Positions 48,133 to 58,284 of a DNA stretch of 64,000 nt are shown here, one piece after another (the first letter of the stretch is position 1; every line of letters begins with the position of its first letter). The DNA is from Lotus japonicus (lineage: Eukaryota; Streptophyta; Magnoliopsida; Fabales; Fabaceae), in the NCBI RefSeq assembly GCF_012489685.1, contig NC_080046.1, positions 47,951,176-48,015,175 of the forward strand, read 5' to 3'. Position numbers and translations under genes: made by a program. The notes below the pieces were generated by a model. The model was not told the DNA's origin and did not search any database. It saw only the letters and a program-made list of their open reading frames with translations.

Positions 48133-48543
48133 AAGGAATAGAAGTTAAGAGACGGATTCTGATGAGAGGTCGTATGAGTTCCAGGAGTGGGGTAGTATCT
48201 TTTGCAAGGAGGAGTGTGAGAGAGCGAAAGGATAATAGAGGTCCAAACTTATTAAAGGTGTAGTAGACTTTAAGTCTGAGAATTCTTGTCCTAAGTGGAT
48301 AAAATCTAGAGACTGTCAAACTTTGGATAGTAAACTAAGGATTTGATTGACATGGGAGTGACAAGGTTAAGGACGGAAAGTTCTAGCCTTGAGTTGCAGA
48401 CTGAAGGTTGTTATTTGTGAGAGAGTCACCAAGAACCTAAGGGCAAACGAGACCTAGAGGATAGCTTATGTGAGGGAATGGCACTCCCAAGTTCCTCTGA
48501 CACCAAGTTTCGAGGACGAAACTTTCTTTTTGGGGGGTAGTAT

Positions 48544-51500
48544 TGTAAGACCCAGGATTTTAGAATTAAAATAAATAATTAATTTCCAACTCACGCATAG
48601 GATTTTGTGTCCGCGTGAGAGGAACTTGACTTTCGTTTGATGATCGTGAAGGGAAACCTGAACAAAAGTTTACTAAATGAAATAAATTTATGAAGGAAAA
48701 AGTTCAGGAAAAGTCAAAGGTTTGTATCGAAGTCGATTTAAGTTATAGCACGACTAATATCCGTTTTAAAACCTAGGACAAGAACCTTAGGAAATCAAAC
48801 TATGTTCCACCCTTGGAACACTATAGGAATAAAATTTCCAAAAAGTTCCACCCTTGGAACACTATGGGAAAAGTTCCAAAAATTTTCAGAGAAATGTTAG
48901 AACTTCTCTTTTTCCATATATCACAATCGTTTCGAGGCGAAACTCTAGGATCTACGAACGTCCGATTCCAATCATCGGAAGTTTGCCGAAACTGAAACCC
49001 TGGTATTTCAAAACCCTAGAATCACCCGACAATGAAGACTTTTTCTATTCGGAGCGTCAAACGAAGATTCCACACGCGTAGGCCCACTCTAATCGACGTT
49101 CCAAATCTTTCTTCAGAAGGAAGTTTCTGCATCCGAGGTCAAAATCAAAAAGTGCATAAAGTGCATTTTAAGCCAGTAAACATTAAAAACAAGCCTCGAA
49201 AACCAAAAATCATACTGATATTTCTTTGAAGAATTAGAAGATTCAGCGGGAAGAATATCGTGTCTAAAATACGTTGGAATTAGTAGGAAAAATCGGAATC
49301 GCGAAATAATCATTTTCTCACGTTTTCAATTTCCTATATATAGGACTTCAAAAACTCAAAAAAAAATCACACCTTCCTTTTCTTTCTTCTCCTTCTGCAG
49401 ACCACGTTCTGTCTTTCTTTTCTTTTTCTTTTCATTTTCTTGTTGGTTGTGGGTGAGCTTGAGGGAGAAAGGAGGAAGAGTTTTTTTTCCGGTTCTTGCC
49501 TGATCGTTGCTCTGTTCGTTGCTACGCGTAAGCCTCGAGGTACTGATGTTATTTCTTTCTTCTGATCTTTAAATTCCATCGCTTTTTGTTATGTCTTTCT
49601 GTGCTCCAAGTTTTGAGCTTTTTGTAAAACTGTCCAAATAGGTTGATTTTAGTGTCTAAATATATTCTCTTCGTACCCAAGAGTACTTCTAGCGGATTTC
49701 ATTTTGCCGAATGTCGCCGAAATGCTGCCGAAATTCATTTATGTAGAAAATACCCATTTTTGGCTAAAGTTCCGTCCTTTGGGCTTAAAACTCTCGACTA
49801 AGCTTAGCGTTAGTAGGATTAGTCGTCATAATCGTCGTTGGTATCAACCCCATCAAATTTATTTTTCGAAATTCTGATTTTTGAGTTTCCGAGCTAAAAA
49901 TATTGACCAAAATACCCCTGCGACAGTTTTCGATTCGATAATTTTTCTGAGAGTTTCCCTGGCCTAGATATCGCCTAAGAATACCTAGGAATTGATTTAG
50001 ATCGAAGAAAAAGTTCGGAAACCCTATTTTACATAGTGGCCGAAACCTATTGCTTAGGGTACCGTGTCCAAAAATAATTTTTGGGTCTCTATGACCTGAG
50101 CCATTACGTAGATCTTTTGATTGTCGAAATTTTGGCGCTGGTTTCGTGTCATTCCGAGTTCTGTAGCTCGAGTTATGCTCGTTTTAGCGAACGAAGTTCT
50201 GTTGTCAATTCGTGCCTTAAGAGGAACTCTGAAGCTTTAAAAGCTTTCTTTCCGGTTTCGATTAGCGTTATTAGATAGTGTTACTTCTAGTAGGGCTTGT
50301 GTTGATGATTGTGTTTCCTTGTTCTAGGTTCACAACTTCCATGCCCAACTTCTACTCACGAAGGTAAGGGTAACTCGGTTTTAGCGTGTCCTTGAGTCTT
50401 GCCTGCTTTTATCGCACTGCATGCGTTTGAGATGAAGATGTTTATATTGATTGGCATTGGATTATGATTATTATGCTTGCAATGTTGTATGCTTGCTTAT
50501 ATTGACTGTTTCTGAGGCTTGTGCCAAATGTTTTCTGAAGGCTTCGGCCGAGTAAACTTATTGAGACGTGTGTCTCCGTTTTCTGAGAGGCTTCGGCCGT
50601 TTACTGGTTTCTGTCATTAAACTGAGTTGGTATGCAATTGAATTGAGTTATGTTCGTTGATAATAGGAATAACATGTGGTTACTCCGAATTAATCATTGG
50701 TTTGGGGATTGTTGTTGACTGACTTGGCATATAGGCTTTGGTCCTTAAGTGGCGATGAGGTGGGTGTGGTCCCACGTGATTGTCCCGTCTTTCGAGGCGT
50801 TATAAAGTGGCAATGAGGTGGGTGTGGTCCCGCGGGATTGTCCCATCTTTCGAGATGTTCTAAAGTGGCGATGAGGTGGGTGTGGTCCCACGCGATTGTC
50901 CCGTCCGGAGTGGCGTTAAGTGGCAATGAGGTGGGTGTGGTCCCGCGTGATTGTCCCGTCTTGAGAGACGTTGCTGATCGATCCATTTTGGTAGAAGCAT
51001 ATAGTTGCATTATAGGGAACTAACACCTAACCCTATGTTGTTGGATTTTAGTTATTAGTTTATTGATATCTGATTTGATGTTATATGTTAGGTTGTCGAT
51101 ATTTGAATTGATGTTATATGTTAGGTTGTCGATATCTGAATTGATGTTATATAGATATATGAGTTTAGTTATGTTGTTGGTTTATTTACCATGATAGGTA
51201 GTTAAATTTGAATAGCATGATTTTCTCTTTCATACATGGTAATTGTATGGAGTTAACCCTTTCTATTTGCTACTTGTTGTTTGGGCGCTTAACGCTATTA
51301 GGCGATGGAGAGCCTTCCGCTGAAGCTTAGCTGTTCAAGTTGGAGACCGTGATCGTGGGCGGTCGAGTAGAGGTGGATGAAGCAGTTGCTTCTTCCTTTT
51401 GCTGGACTATGTCTGAGTTTCTTTCCCCCCATCTGAAAACTCTGTTGTTTAAACTTTATCTCCGCCACTGTTCCAGTGAGCGTACTTATTTTGGAAACCT

Positions 51501-51697
51501 GCTTACGATATTGTATGACACTATTATTATATGTCGGGAACGGGTTGTTGAATAAAGTCTATGTTAAGTATTCAATTATGTTCAGTTGTTTCGAAAAGGA
51601 AAAAAAAATATATTGTGTTTTCTCAGGATTACGAAATAGTCCTTAGACTTATTAGGTTACTAATGTGACTCCTCGGTTGAGAAATTGGGGCGTTACA
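48544..51697 (+). repeat. 3' LTR, 3154 bp
   Basis: Starts TGTAAGACCCAGGA just after the purine tract and ends GGGGCGTTACA next to the target duplication CATGT. Its last 840 bp recur as both arms of the left palindrome. Contains a GC-richer tandem array at 50747-50975. ORFs within it (for example 50838-51023 and 51340-51555) are non-coding shadows. Confidence 0.9.
50747..50975 (+). repeat. Tandem array in LTR, 4 units of about 57 bp
   Basis: Each unit contains AAGTGGC(G/A)ATGAGGTGGG followed by TGTGGTCCC(A/G)CG.GATTGTCCC. Four units in the 3' LTR; the left palindrome carries two in direct orientation and between two and three in inverted orientation (45500-45645). Confidence 0.88.
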
Positions 51698-52536
51698 CAT
51701 GTCCTCAGCCACTTTGTTCAGGTATATCTTTCGTTAAGTACACTTACCTTACACTCTCTTGTCACGTTAAATTATTTATGTTTAGTAAACTTTGTTCTCA
51801 GCCACTTTTTTCTTATCTAACTTTATCGATATACTCTCAAATGTAGCTCAAGCTAAAGCCGGGACATCCTATGCCAACACTCACTCCCAAATGGAGATTT
51901 TTGACCAAAGAACCCACTGACCAATGGAGCATCCCGTATGTGGAGCGTTTGGCTACATTTACGGTAGAATTCATGGCTTGGTTTGATGCTATGGGTGGTC
52001 CTCGTGGTCCTCAAGAGAATAACTGGATAGACATCACAAAAGATTAAGACTAGGATTGATGTTTGTTAATTTGTATCTATGACATATGAACCACTAATTA
52101 GAAGTTCAAAGTATTATGATTCAGCATTAAACTGTTTGAATATGTGCATTTATCTGTTTCTGCCCTGCAATTTATCTGGTTATGTGAATTTGTGGTTTCT
52201 GCCCTGCAATGTTTCTGGTTCTGTCATTTTAACTGGTTAACAGGATTTCAGAATGCCCGTTTCCGAACTAGTTCGGAATACTTATGTCCGAGTTATTACC
52301 GTCCCGTAATTTGCCACTCCATGTGTTTTCACCCTTCGGAAGGCTCTATGCACTTTCGGAATCCATGTTTCCGAAATGTTTCGGAAGGCTTCTTTCCATT
52401 TGCATACGTGTAATTAAATTTGGCACCCCACGTTTAAACAATCTTCGACAATACGCTTTCCGAGACATTTTAGAATCACGGAATCTGAAATGGTGCTCTT
52501 TCTCTTCCTATGCTTCCATGAATTTAGCACCTGTTT

Positions 52537-53266
52537 TTATAAAACGATTGACATTTCCGGATAGGTGCACCTGAAGAGCGGATAGAGTCTGGTCCCCTCC
52601 ACAAGCTGACGAACAACACGCATATCGTCTCCCTCGCCCTCACATGTCAGCTTTTCCAGATTCGTCCCAGCGCTGGCAAACTTCAACACACATCGATCGG
52701 GGTAACGCATGTCGGTGCCTATAATGGAATGCCACAGACACAGCGCAACGTGATGTGGGTAACAGACCAAAAGTGACAGGTCATCAGGCCCTCCGGGGAA
52801 ACGGTGCATCTGTCTGGACCGACATCTCATCCCGTTGTGCTCCCTCAAGCTCCACATCCTCCTCAAGCTCCACATCAACCTCAGGCTCCACAACAACCTC
52901 AGGCTCCACATCAACCTCAGGCTCTCCTACACCCTGGAAGGGGTGGTCTTGCACATGCTCACTCTCTGCCAAACTCTGAGGAATCTTAAGAGTCACCTCA
53001 CGAGAAGGCTCAGGGGTCGTCTGACGAGAAGGCTCAGGAGTCATCTCACGAGTGTGGCGATCATCCTCATCTGACGTCCCACCAACATCCTGGTCCTCAC
53101 CAAATCTGCCTTTGACTCTACGATTACGATTAGAAGCATGCAGGCGTGTGTGGCGATCCTCAACATCCTCCGGGGCTGTGTGGCGATCATCAACATCCTC
53201 CGGGGCATCATGGGAGCTCCCGGCAACATGTGATTTCCTGCGCCCTTGGTTCTTCCTCTTAGCCAT
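52537..53266 (-). pseudogene. Plant mobile domain (PMD/MAIN-like) protein, truncated and frameshifted
   Basis: Minus-strand reading frame opposed to the transposase inside the same MULE. It opens at 53266 with MAKRKNQGRRKSHVAG, a basic start suggesting nuclear location, then two APEDV(D/E)DRHT repeats, a TPEPSR(Q/E) repeat and an acidic (E/V)PEV(D/V)VE repeat. At about 52795 an extra base in a C-run shifts the frame. In the next frame the PMD starts: FPGGPDDLSLLVCYPHHVAL, then LKFASAG and LEGTRLYPLFRCTYPE-type sequence, ending at a stop at 52537, well before a full PMD (normally over 300 aa). PMD proteins such as MAIN/MAIL1 act in silencing, and related domains occur in plant transposons. Assignment rests on the FPGGPxDLSLL signature. 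Confidence 0.68.
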
Positions 53267-53280
53267 CTATTAAAAAATAA

Positions 53281-55015
53281 TACTCATCAAATAATTCCAA
53301 AAGTATCAATTGAAAGAGAACTAGAAAAGATACAATCAAAAATGGGTACAAATTGAACTCTACATCATCATGCTCTATAATTGTCTAATTGATATGAGCT
53401 TTATAACTGAATATTCATGCAATCAGCAAGAGATATGTACCAAGACAGATTATAAACTGAATATTCATGCAATCAGCTGAAAGCTTCAAGAGGCTACAAA
53501 TATCATACTAGAAGAAACTAAGGTTATCAACCAAGACAGATTATTTACCTCTGATAAACTGAACAGTGATTTCTGTTTGTTCTTTGATGGCAACTCTAAT
53601 CTTTTCAACAGTTTCCTGATCAGTTTTTGATCATTGAAGAAACCTATACAATTAACAAAGTCCACTACAATGTCATTTGGTGTATATGCATAAGTGACAT
53701 GTATACATAAACAAAAAAAATTAAGGAACTAGTCAAGCTGGAATATATTATGTTCTGTAATACTCACAGCTATTTACTAGTCACTTGTGCAGGGCGTTGA
53801 AACCGTGCATGTGGGCTGATTTACTTCCCTTTCCTGCAACATTTGAAAGATTAGACCATAAGCATGAGGCCATACTAGTAACAGCTTACAAAAAAGAAAG
53901 ATTAGACCATAAGCATGTCTGGCATATTTTGTTTAAAAATTGCCCTGTAAGTATTACTCTTAAGGCCAATCTATAAACAACAAAGTTATCATGGAGAACA
54001 AAGTCAATGAGTGATATATGTACTCTAGTGTAATACCATAAAGGCACGGGTTTGAATTGATATTTGAACTTGAGGGAACAGTTTGAAACATGGCTAAAGT
54101 ACTAATACTTGTTAATACAGGGACATGACCCATACAAATTATAGACGAGAGAGGAACACCCACATCAATAAGTTACAATGTTACATACAATAAGGACTCT
54201 TAGTTTGCATCCAAACAGGATCTTAATCCCACATCACAATACACCTATCTTGATATGCAATGACAAATTATAAAAACCTTCATCAGCATGGAACAGGTCA
54301 CATATGAATTTGCTAAAGATCAACATTTCACATATGCTACTTGGATAATCTCAAATATGAAAGCCTAACTAAGGGATTAACTTATCTTTTTTTTTAATTA
54401 AAGAAACAACAAACTTATGATATAATGGCTCTCCTTAAAATTTCTTCCGCATCATATATGCCTAAACCCCTCCTAAACCGACAAAGCCAGTGCTCATCGC
54501 ACCCCATCATCATAGCAGTGCTCATCGCACCCCACAATCCACAAAATTTCTTCCTCATCATAGCAGTGCTCATCGCACCCCACAATCCCCAAGAGTTAAG
54601 ATGGAATGGTATCTCAGCAACATAAATCAGCAGACCAAACCAAACCGCACCCCACAATCCCCAAATCCCTAAAACCCCAAATAACAACCCCATCCCAAAA
54701 CCGCACCCAACTATTCGAATTTCAAACCCTAATATACGAATTGAAATGAATACAACAACAAGATGATGAAGAAGATGAAGGCTCTTACCTCTACCGTTCC
54801 AGTTGACGAAGATGATGAATGCTCTGAAGGTTTGGAGGGGGAAATCGCTCAGCTTCGGAAATGAGAGTCCAAGAAGAGTTTCGGAATGAAATGGAACTGA
54901 ACCCGTGTTTTGTTTTAATACTAACAGCCTTCGGAACTGTTTCTTTCGAAGCATTTAGGAATACCGGAATCTGAAGACCTTCGGATATCGTTGTTCCGAA
55001 AATAAACACGGAGGG
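53281..55015. other. Right arm of the MULE, upstream of the PMD frame
   Basis: No convincing coding region. It contains small duplications (GAATATTCATGCAATCAGC at 53409 and 53460; GATTAGACCATAAGCATG at 53850 and 53902) and the 54489-54593 array. TTCGGAA-type words return at 54850-55000. Confidence 0.5.
54489..54593. repeat. Tandem repeat, AGTGCTCATCGCACCCCA x3
   Basis: Three copies of AGTGCTCATCGCACCCCA at about 54489, 54517 and 54565, spaced 28 and 48 bp, inside the MULE right arm. The long minus-strand frame here (54415-54954) is a product of the repeat and is not called as a gene. Confidence 0.75.
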
Positions 55016-55551
55016 ACATTATGGTATTTCCCCACTTTTAAGTGGGGTGGCATTTCTAATGTCTGAGGTGGCAAATCCATCGCTCCAGAATGAGACGTAT
55101 CATATTTCTCAAAGCATAGTCATAGTTTTCGAAACTAAAACTGAATTAGTTTATGTAGAAAAAAAAACCGAATTAGTTTTACAAAACTGAATCAGTATTA
55201 TCATTTAAGAAGTAATTTAACAGAATTGACAAATTTACACGGTTTTGTTTTTTGACATTCGATTCTCAACTTGGATTAGGGCCATCAAAGAGGTTAGCAT
55301 ACATCTTATAGCAATACATAAGAACTGATATTACCCATATTCCAACTAAAAGTGAGGCACACATTAGCTTAAGTATAGTACATGATAAAGTATGCTACTA
55401 TGCTATTAGTCCATATGAAACATGTATCTGATTATTCTGTATGAAACTTCTCTTCCAGCCCAAAGGGAGGAAAGCACAAAACTATCCTATATCACAATGA
55501 AAAAGAAACTGACAATGAATATTGATGATCATAAGATAGCTCTGCCACTTA

Positions 55552-56516
55552 TCAGTCATCATTACCAGTATCTCCCCATCTTACGTTGTGCTTTGCGGCA
55601 AGGTAATGTGCTCCAACTGTTCCTCTGCTACCATAGGGATAGAGCTCTGGAGCAATCTTCTTGTCTTCAATTTCTTTTAGCAAAGGAGTGAATAGTGCCC
55701 AAGCAGCATCTAGCTCATCACTGCTAATGAACAACCTCCACTCGCCTTCAACAGCATCTAAGAGTAACCTCTCATATGCATCTGGAATTTCCTTTGGATA
55801 CCTTCAAGAAATTAGAGCTGCATGTTAACAATTTCATCGAAACATGATTTATATCTCTTCCAATATCATGATCATATTTTTAGCTTATGGATGTTTTATG
55901 ATTGTTAAGCTATATTTTCACAAGCAAGATCTGTCCAAGTATAATTATGAAGAAAGAAATGTCAAAGAGGATTAACAAGGGACAAGACAATGACTTCTAA
56001 ATGAAACCTTCCCAGTAATATTGCAGGGGAGTGTAACATAGTACTTTCTCCATGGAAAAAGGGGAAAACACAACTTGTGCTACCTTGCTCGGTAAAGCAA
56101 ATTGAGGTCACTCCTGTCTAATATCATTCCTAGACCCGGAACTTTGTTGTTGACCGTCAAATATATAGCTTCATCAGGTTGTACACGAAGCACAAGCTCA
56201 TTTGTCGCCTTATCCATATCAGCTCCAAAATTTCGCTTATACAAGTTACCTGGGACATGTCTGAATGGTACTCTGATTTCTGCACTGCACATTTTTTGGA
56301 TTTTTTTAATCACAATTCCATAGAATGCATAGAGAATTCAAAAGCAAAGTTAACCTAAAGAAAGAAAGAATATTCCATACCGTTTAGTATGTAGAGCCTT
56401 GCCAGCTTTCATGAGAAAAGGAACCCCATTCCATCTAGCATTGTCAATAAAAAGAGCTGATGCTGCAAATGTCGGAGTAAGACTACCCTTCGGAACACTT
56501 GGATCATCTGCATAAC
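55552..56516 (-). pseudogene. G6PD: Glucose-6-phosphate dehydrogenase, C-terminal third only
   Basis: Cytosolic-type G6PD, the first enzyme of the oxidative pentose phosphate pathway. Minus-strand exons 56516-56381, 56284-56084 and 55801-55552 join in phase to 194 codons. They match the C-terminal domain: [128 protein letters not shown] and the typical end [15 protein letters not shown]. No upstream exons with the Rossmann domain or the catalytic His region were found in the next kilobase, so about 320 residues are missing and it cannot be active. The three exons themselves have no stops. It lies 470 bp from the MULE terminus. Confidence 0.88.
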
Positions 56517-57489
56517 CTGGATATGATTTACCAGTCAAAATCTAAACAAGAAAAAAGAAGTTTATCAAACCATCAAACATTTACAAGTTAACAGCCAATG
56601 TCACTGTACCCTCAGAGACAGAAAAAAAAATAAAAATCCTTAAATTCAGAAACGAGGAACACAGCTGAAAGTTTGAAACAGAAATTTCTTTAAACCTATA
56701 ACCTCAGCTAAGTCAGAGTTCTTAAGCTCCCCAATAAGCATTATCATGTGCAAATGCAAGAGTTAAATCGAACTAACTTTTAAGAAAAAATTCAATAAAC
56801 CCTAAGCATTGTCTACTTGAGACCATTAAACCACATTATACAGTCAGATTCTTAAGTTACCATTGTTACACCTTGAAATTGTAATTAAGATCCTTTGGTT
56901 TAACATGTCAAACAAAGACTACAATTCAACTCCTCATATAACCACATCCACAATTTACTCCCAAGTGAGCAATAACCACATAATCAACCAGCAACAACAT
57001 GAAAAATCAGCTTAAGGTTGGACACTTGAACTTAATTGTAAGAAAGAAAGAAAATTGAATTGAATGAATGAACACACAATCCAGAACTCATAATTAAAAG
57101 CAATCAATCAACCATAGCCAATCATTGATTTTTTAATTTTTTGGGATCATTCTGTTCAGCAAAAATACAGGAAAATTGAGAATTGGGAAAAGAAGACAGA
57201 CCTGAAAGAAATCAAAATGAGAAGGTAATTTTGGCGGGAATGCAAGAGGTAGTTAGGGTTTCAACGAAACCCTAGAAATTGGGGGAAATTGGATTTGGTA
57301 TATTTACGAAAGAACATAGTATGAGGAAGAAGAAGGAGAAGAAGAAGGTGAGAAAGGTAGCGTGAGGAAGAGTTAGTTGGTTGTTTATTAAATAAAAAGT
57401 TGAAACTTGGTTTGGTTGGTGTGGAAGTGGTTCAACAATGTAGGGGTCATTATTTTATTTCCATTTTATTTTTTATTATTAAATTAATT
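56517..57489 (-). other. Region upstream of the G6PD fragment
   Basis: No G6PD coding exons. Around 57190-57390 the minus strand looks like a gene leader: CT-rich TTCTTCTTCTCCTTC, AAACCCTAACTACC and a possible acceptor. It may be the old G6PD promoter and leader left after deletion of the central exons, or an unrelated promoter. Confidence 0.4.
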
Positions 57490-57655
57490 ACTCACAGTTC
57501 AATTGGCAATGCGGGTTAAGTATGTGGGAAGACCTCTCAAATTCGATCCCCACACAATACACTCTGGGAGATGGATAAAGAGCCTTAATCGTGACTAAAT
57601 CTCGAATTTTGCGTCATTCAAAGGGTGACCGGGTACCGGATGTTTATAAAAAAAT
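57490..57655 (+). mobile_element. tRNA-derived SINE
   Basis: Box A-like TCAATTGGCAATGCGGG and box B-like AAATTCGATCCCC about 35-45 bp apart. The body includes GGGTGACCGGGTACCGGATG and it ends in TTTATAAAAAAATTA. Flanking TTAATTA words may be the target duplication but are too simple to prove it. Confidence 0.72.
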
Positions 57656-58089
57656 TAAGTTAATTAATTAACTAGCCTATTTGTTAAAAAGAAAAAAAAA
57701 GTGAGTGGTGGCTTGAAGTTGAATTGAATTGACCTGAGGTGAGTAATTTGGTAGTAGTTGATTGAAGAAGATGCACGCACGCGCCAGAATGAATGAGAGG
57801 GAAAGAGAGAGGTGGTTGGCTACTAGTTTGTGACTATGCTATGTGTCATCCTCGTTTTCCAACCTTTCAATTTTTGCTTACAATTCAATTCTAAATAATA
57901 AAAAATAGAGGGAATTTAAATTTAGGATTTAAAATGCTTTATCCTAAAACGTGTGATTTTTTTTTATTTTTTTGAAAGTATTTTGTACCTGGAGTTCTTT
58001 TTTTTAACTTTAGATGGATCCACTTATTGTAGGAACAATGTCTTCTCAATATTTTTTGCATATCAAATTTTGTAGAATGTAAATTAACC

Positions 58090-58272
58090 AAAAAAAAAAT
58101 CACTAAAAGTTTAGGTGATTCGAGCTAGGACATCTCTCCAGAAACAATTTACTTATAGATGCTCTTACAAACTGTCTACTAACATTGTCACCACATCGAC
58201 AGCGAGAATCAAACACACAACATTTTAAGAGGAAGTGGTCTGTCTTTACCAACTGAGCCAACATATGTTATT
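58090..58272 (-). mobile_element. tRNA-derived SINE
   Basis: Minus strand starts ATGTTGGCTCAGTTGGTAAAG (box A) with box B-like TTTGATTCTCGC. It ends in an A-rich tail seen as a T-run on the minus strand. Imperfect target duplication TGTAAATT(T)AAC at 58078-58088 and 58273-58284. Confidence 0.75.
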
Positions 58273-58284
58273 TGTAAATTTAAC

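Larger units (their letters stand above)
44772..51697 (+). mobile_element. Gag-only LTR retrotransposon (Ty3/Gypsy-like, TR-GAG type) with palindromic left end
   Basis: 6926-bp insertion in the OTU coding region with perfect 5-bp duplication CATGT (44767-44771 and 51698-51702). Parts: an inverted copy of the LTR 3' end (44772-45610), a short loop, a direct copy of the LTR 3' end (about 45646-46485), a tRNA-Met-type primer site TGGTATCAGAGCT (46490-46502), gag (46753-48132), a short spacer, a purine tract TTTTTGGGGGG (about 48527-48538), and a full 3' LTR of 3154 bp (48544-51697, TGTAAGACCC...GTTACA). There is no RT, RNase H or integrase, so it depended on other elements to move. The arms and 3' LTR are almost identical, so insertion was recent. 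Confidence 0.9.
42032..52047 (+). pseudogene. MULE transposase fused to OTU cysteine-protease domain, interrupted
   Basis: Exons 42032-42172, 42283-43499, 43593-44771 and, after the LTR insertion, 51703-51719 plus a last exon from about 51847 to stop 52047. In order: FAR1/WRKY-GCM1 zinc domain (FDTRDELEEWAKNVGKANGY; Cys in TIQCAKHG and KTNCKFRL; GTHNHE); MULE DDE core with first Asp in VVIMDCTYKTNRYQ, second in VTDRDLTLLSAV and a C..H in LLCRFHI, Glu in NRAESAHSTLKRML; SWIM-like Cys/His (GCGCVF, CACALH); a basic linker; OTU domain with catalytic loop IGDGNCGYRSVAALL. Breaks: in-frame TAG at 43819-43821, and the retrotransposon at 44772-51697 separates the DGNC loop from the His region (LSHFVQLKLKPG). 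Removing the insertion and one CATGT copy restores the reading VGHV-LSHF. DDE transposases cut and join DNA; OTU domains are usually deubiquitinases. Confidence 0.85.
41316..55085 (+). mobile_element. 13.8-kb Mutator-like element encoding transposase-OTU and PMD proteins
   Basis: Outer termini are inverted repeats: GAGCTCTGAATTTGCCACC at the left and, on the other strand, GAGCGATGGATTTGCCACC at the right, continuing with CAGACATT.GA.ATGCCACCC. A 9-bp target duplication with one mismatch flanks them (CAGAATAAG 41307-41315, CAGAATGAG 55086-55094). Inside are a plus-strand transposase-OTU gene and a minus-strand PMD frame, like an autonomous MULE with an accessory gene. A 6926-bp LTR retrotransposon has inserted; without it the element is about 6.8 kb. 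Nonsense and frameshift lesions make this copy inactive. Confidence 0.88.

Noticed and set aside
50081..50278. 65-codon frame in the LTR
   Set aside because: Lies in LTR sequence with no gag/pol likeness.
54415..54954. 179-codon minus-strand frame with repeated GLWGAMSTAMM
   Set aside because: Produced by the AGTGCTCATCGCACCCCA tandem repeat in the MULE arm; no family likeness, no splice or start context.
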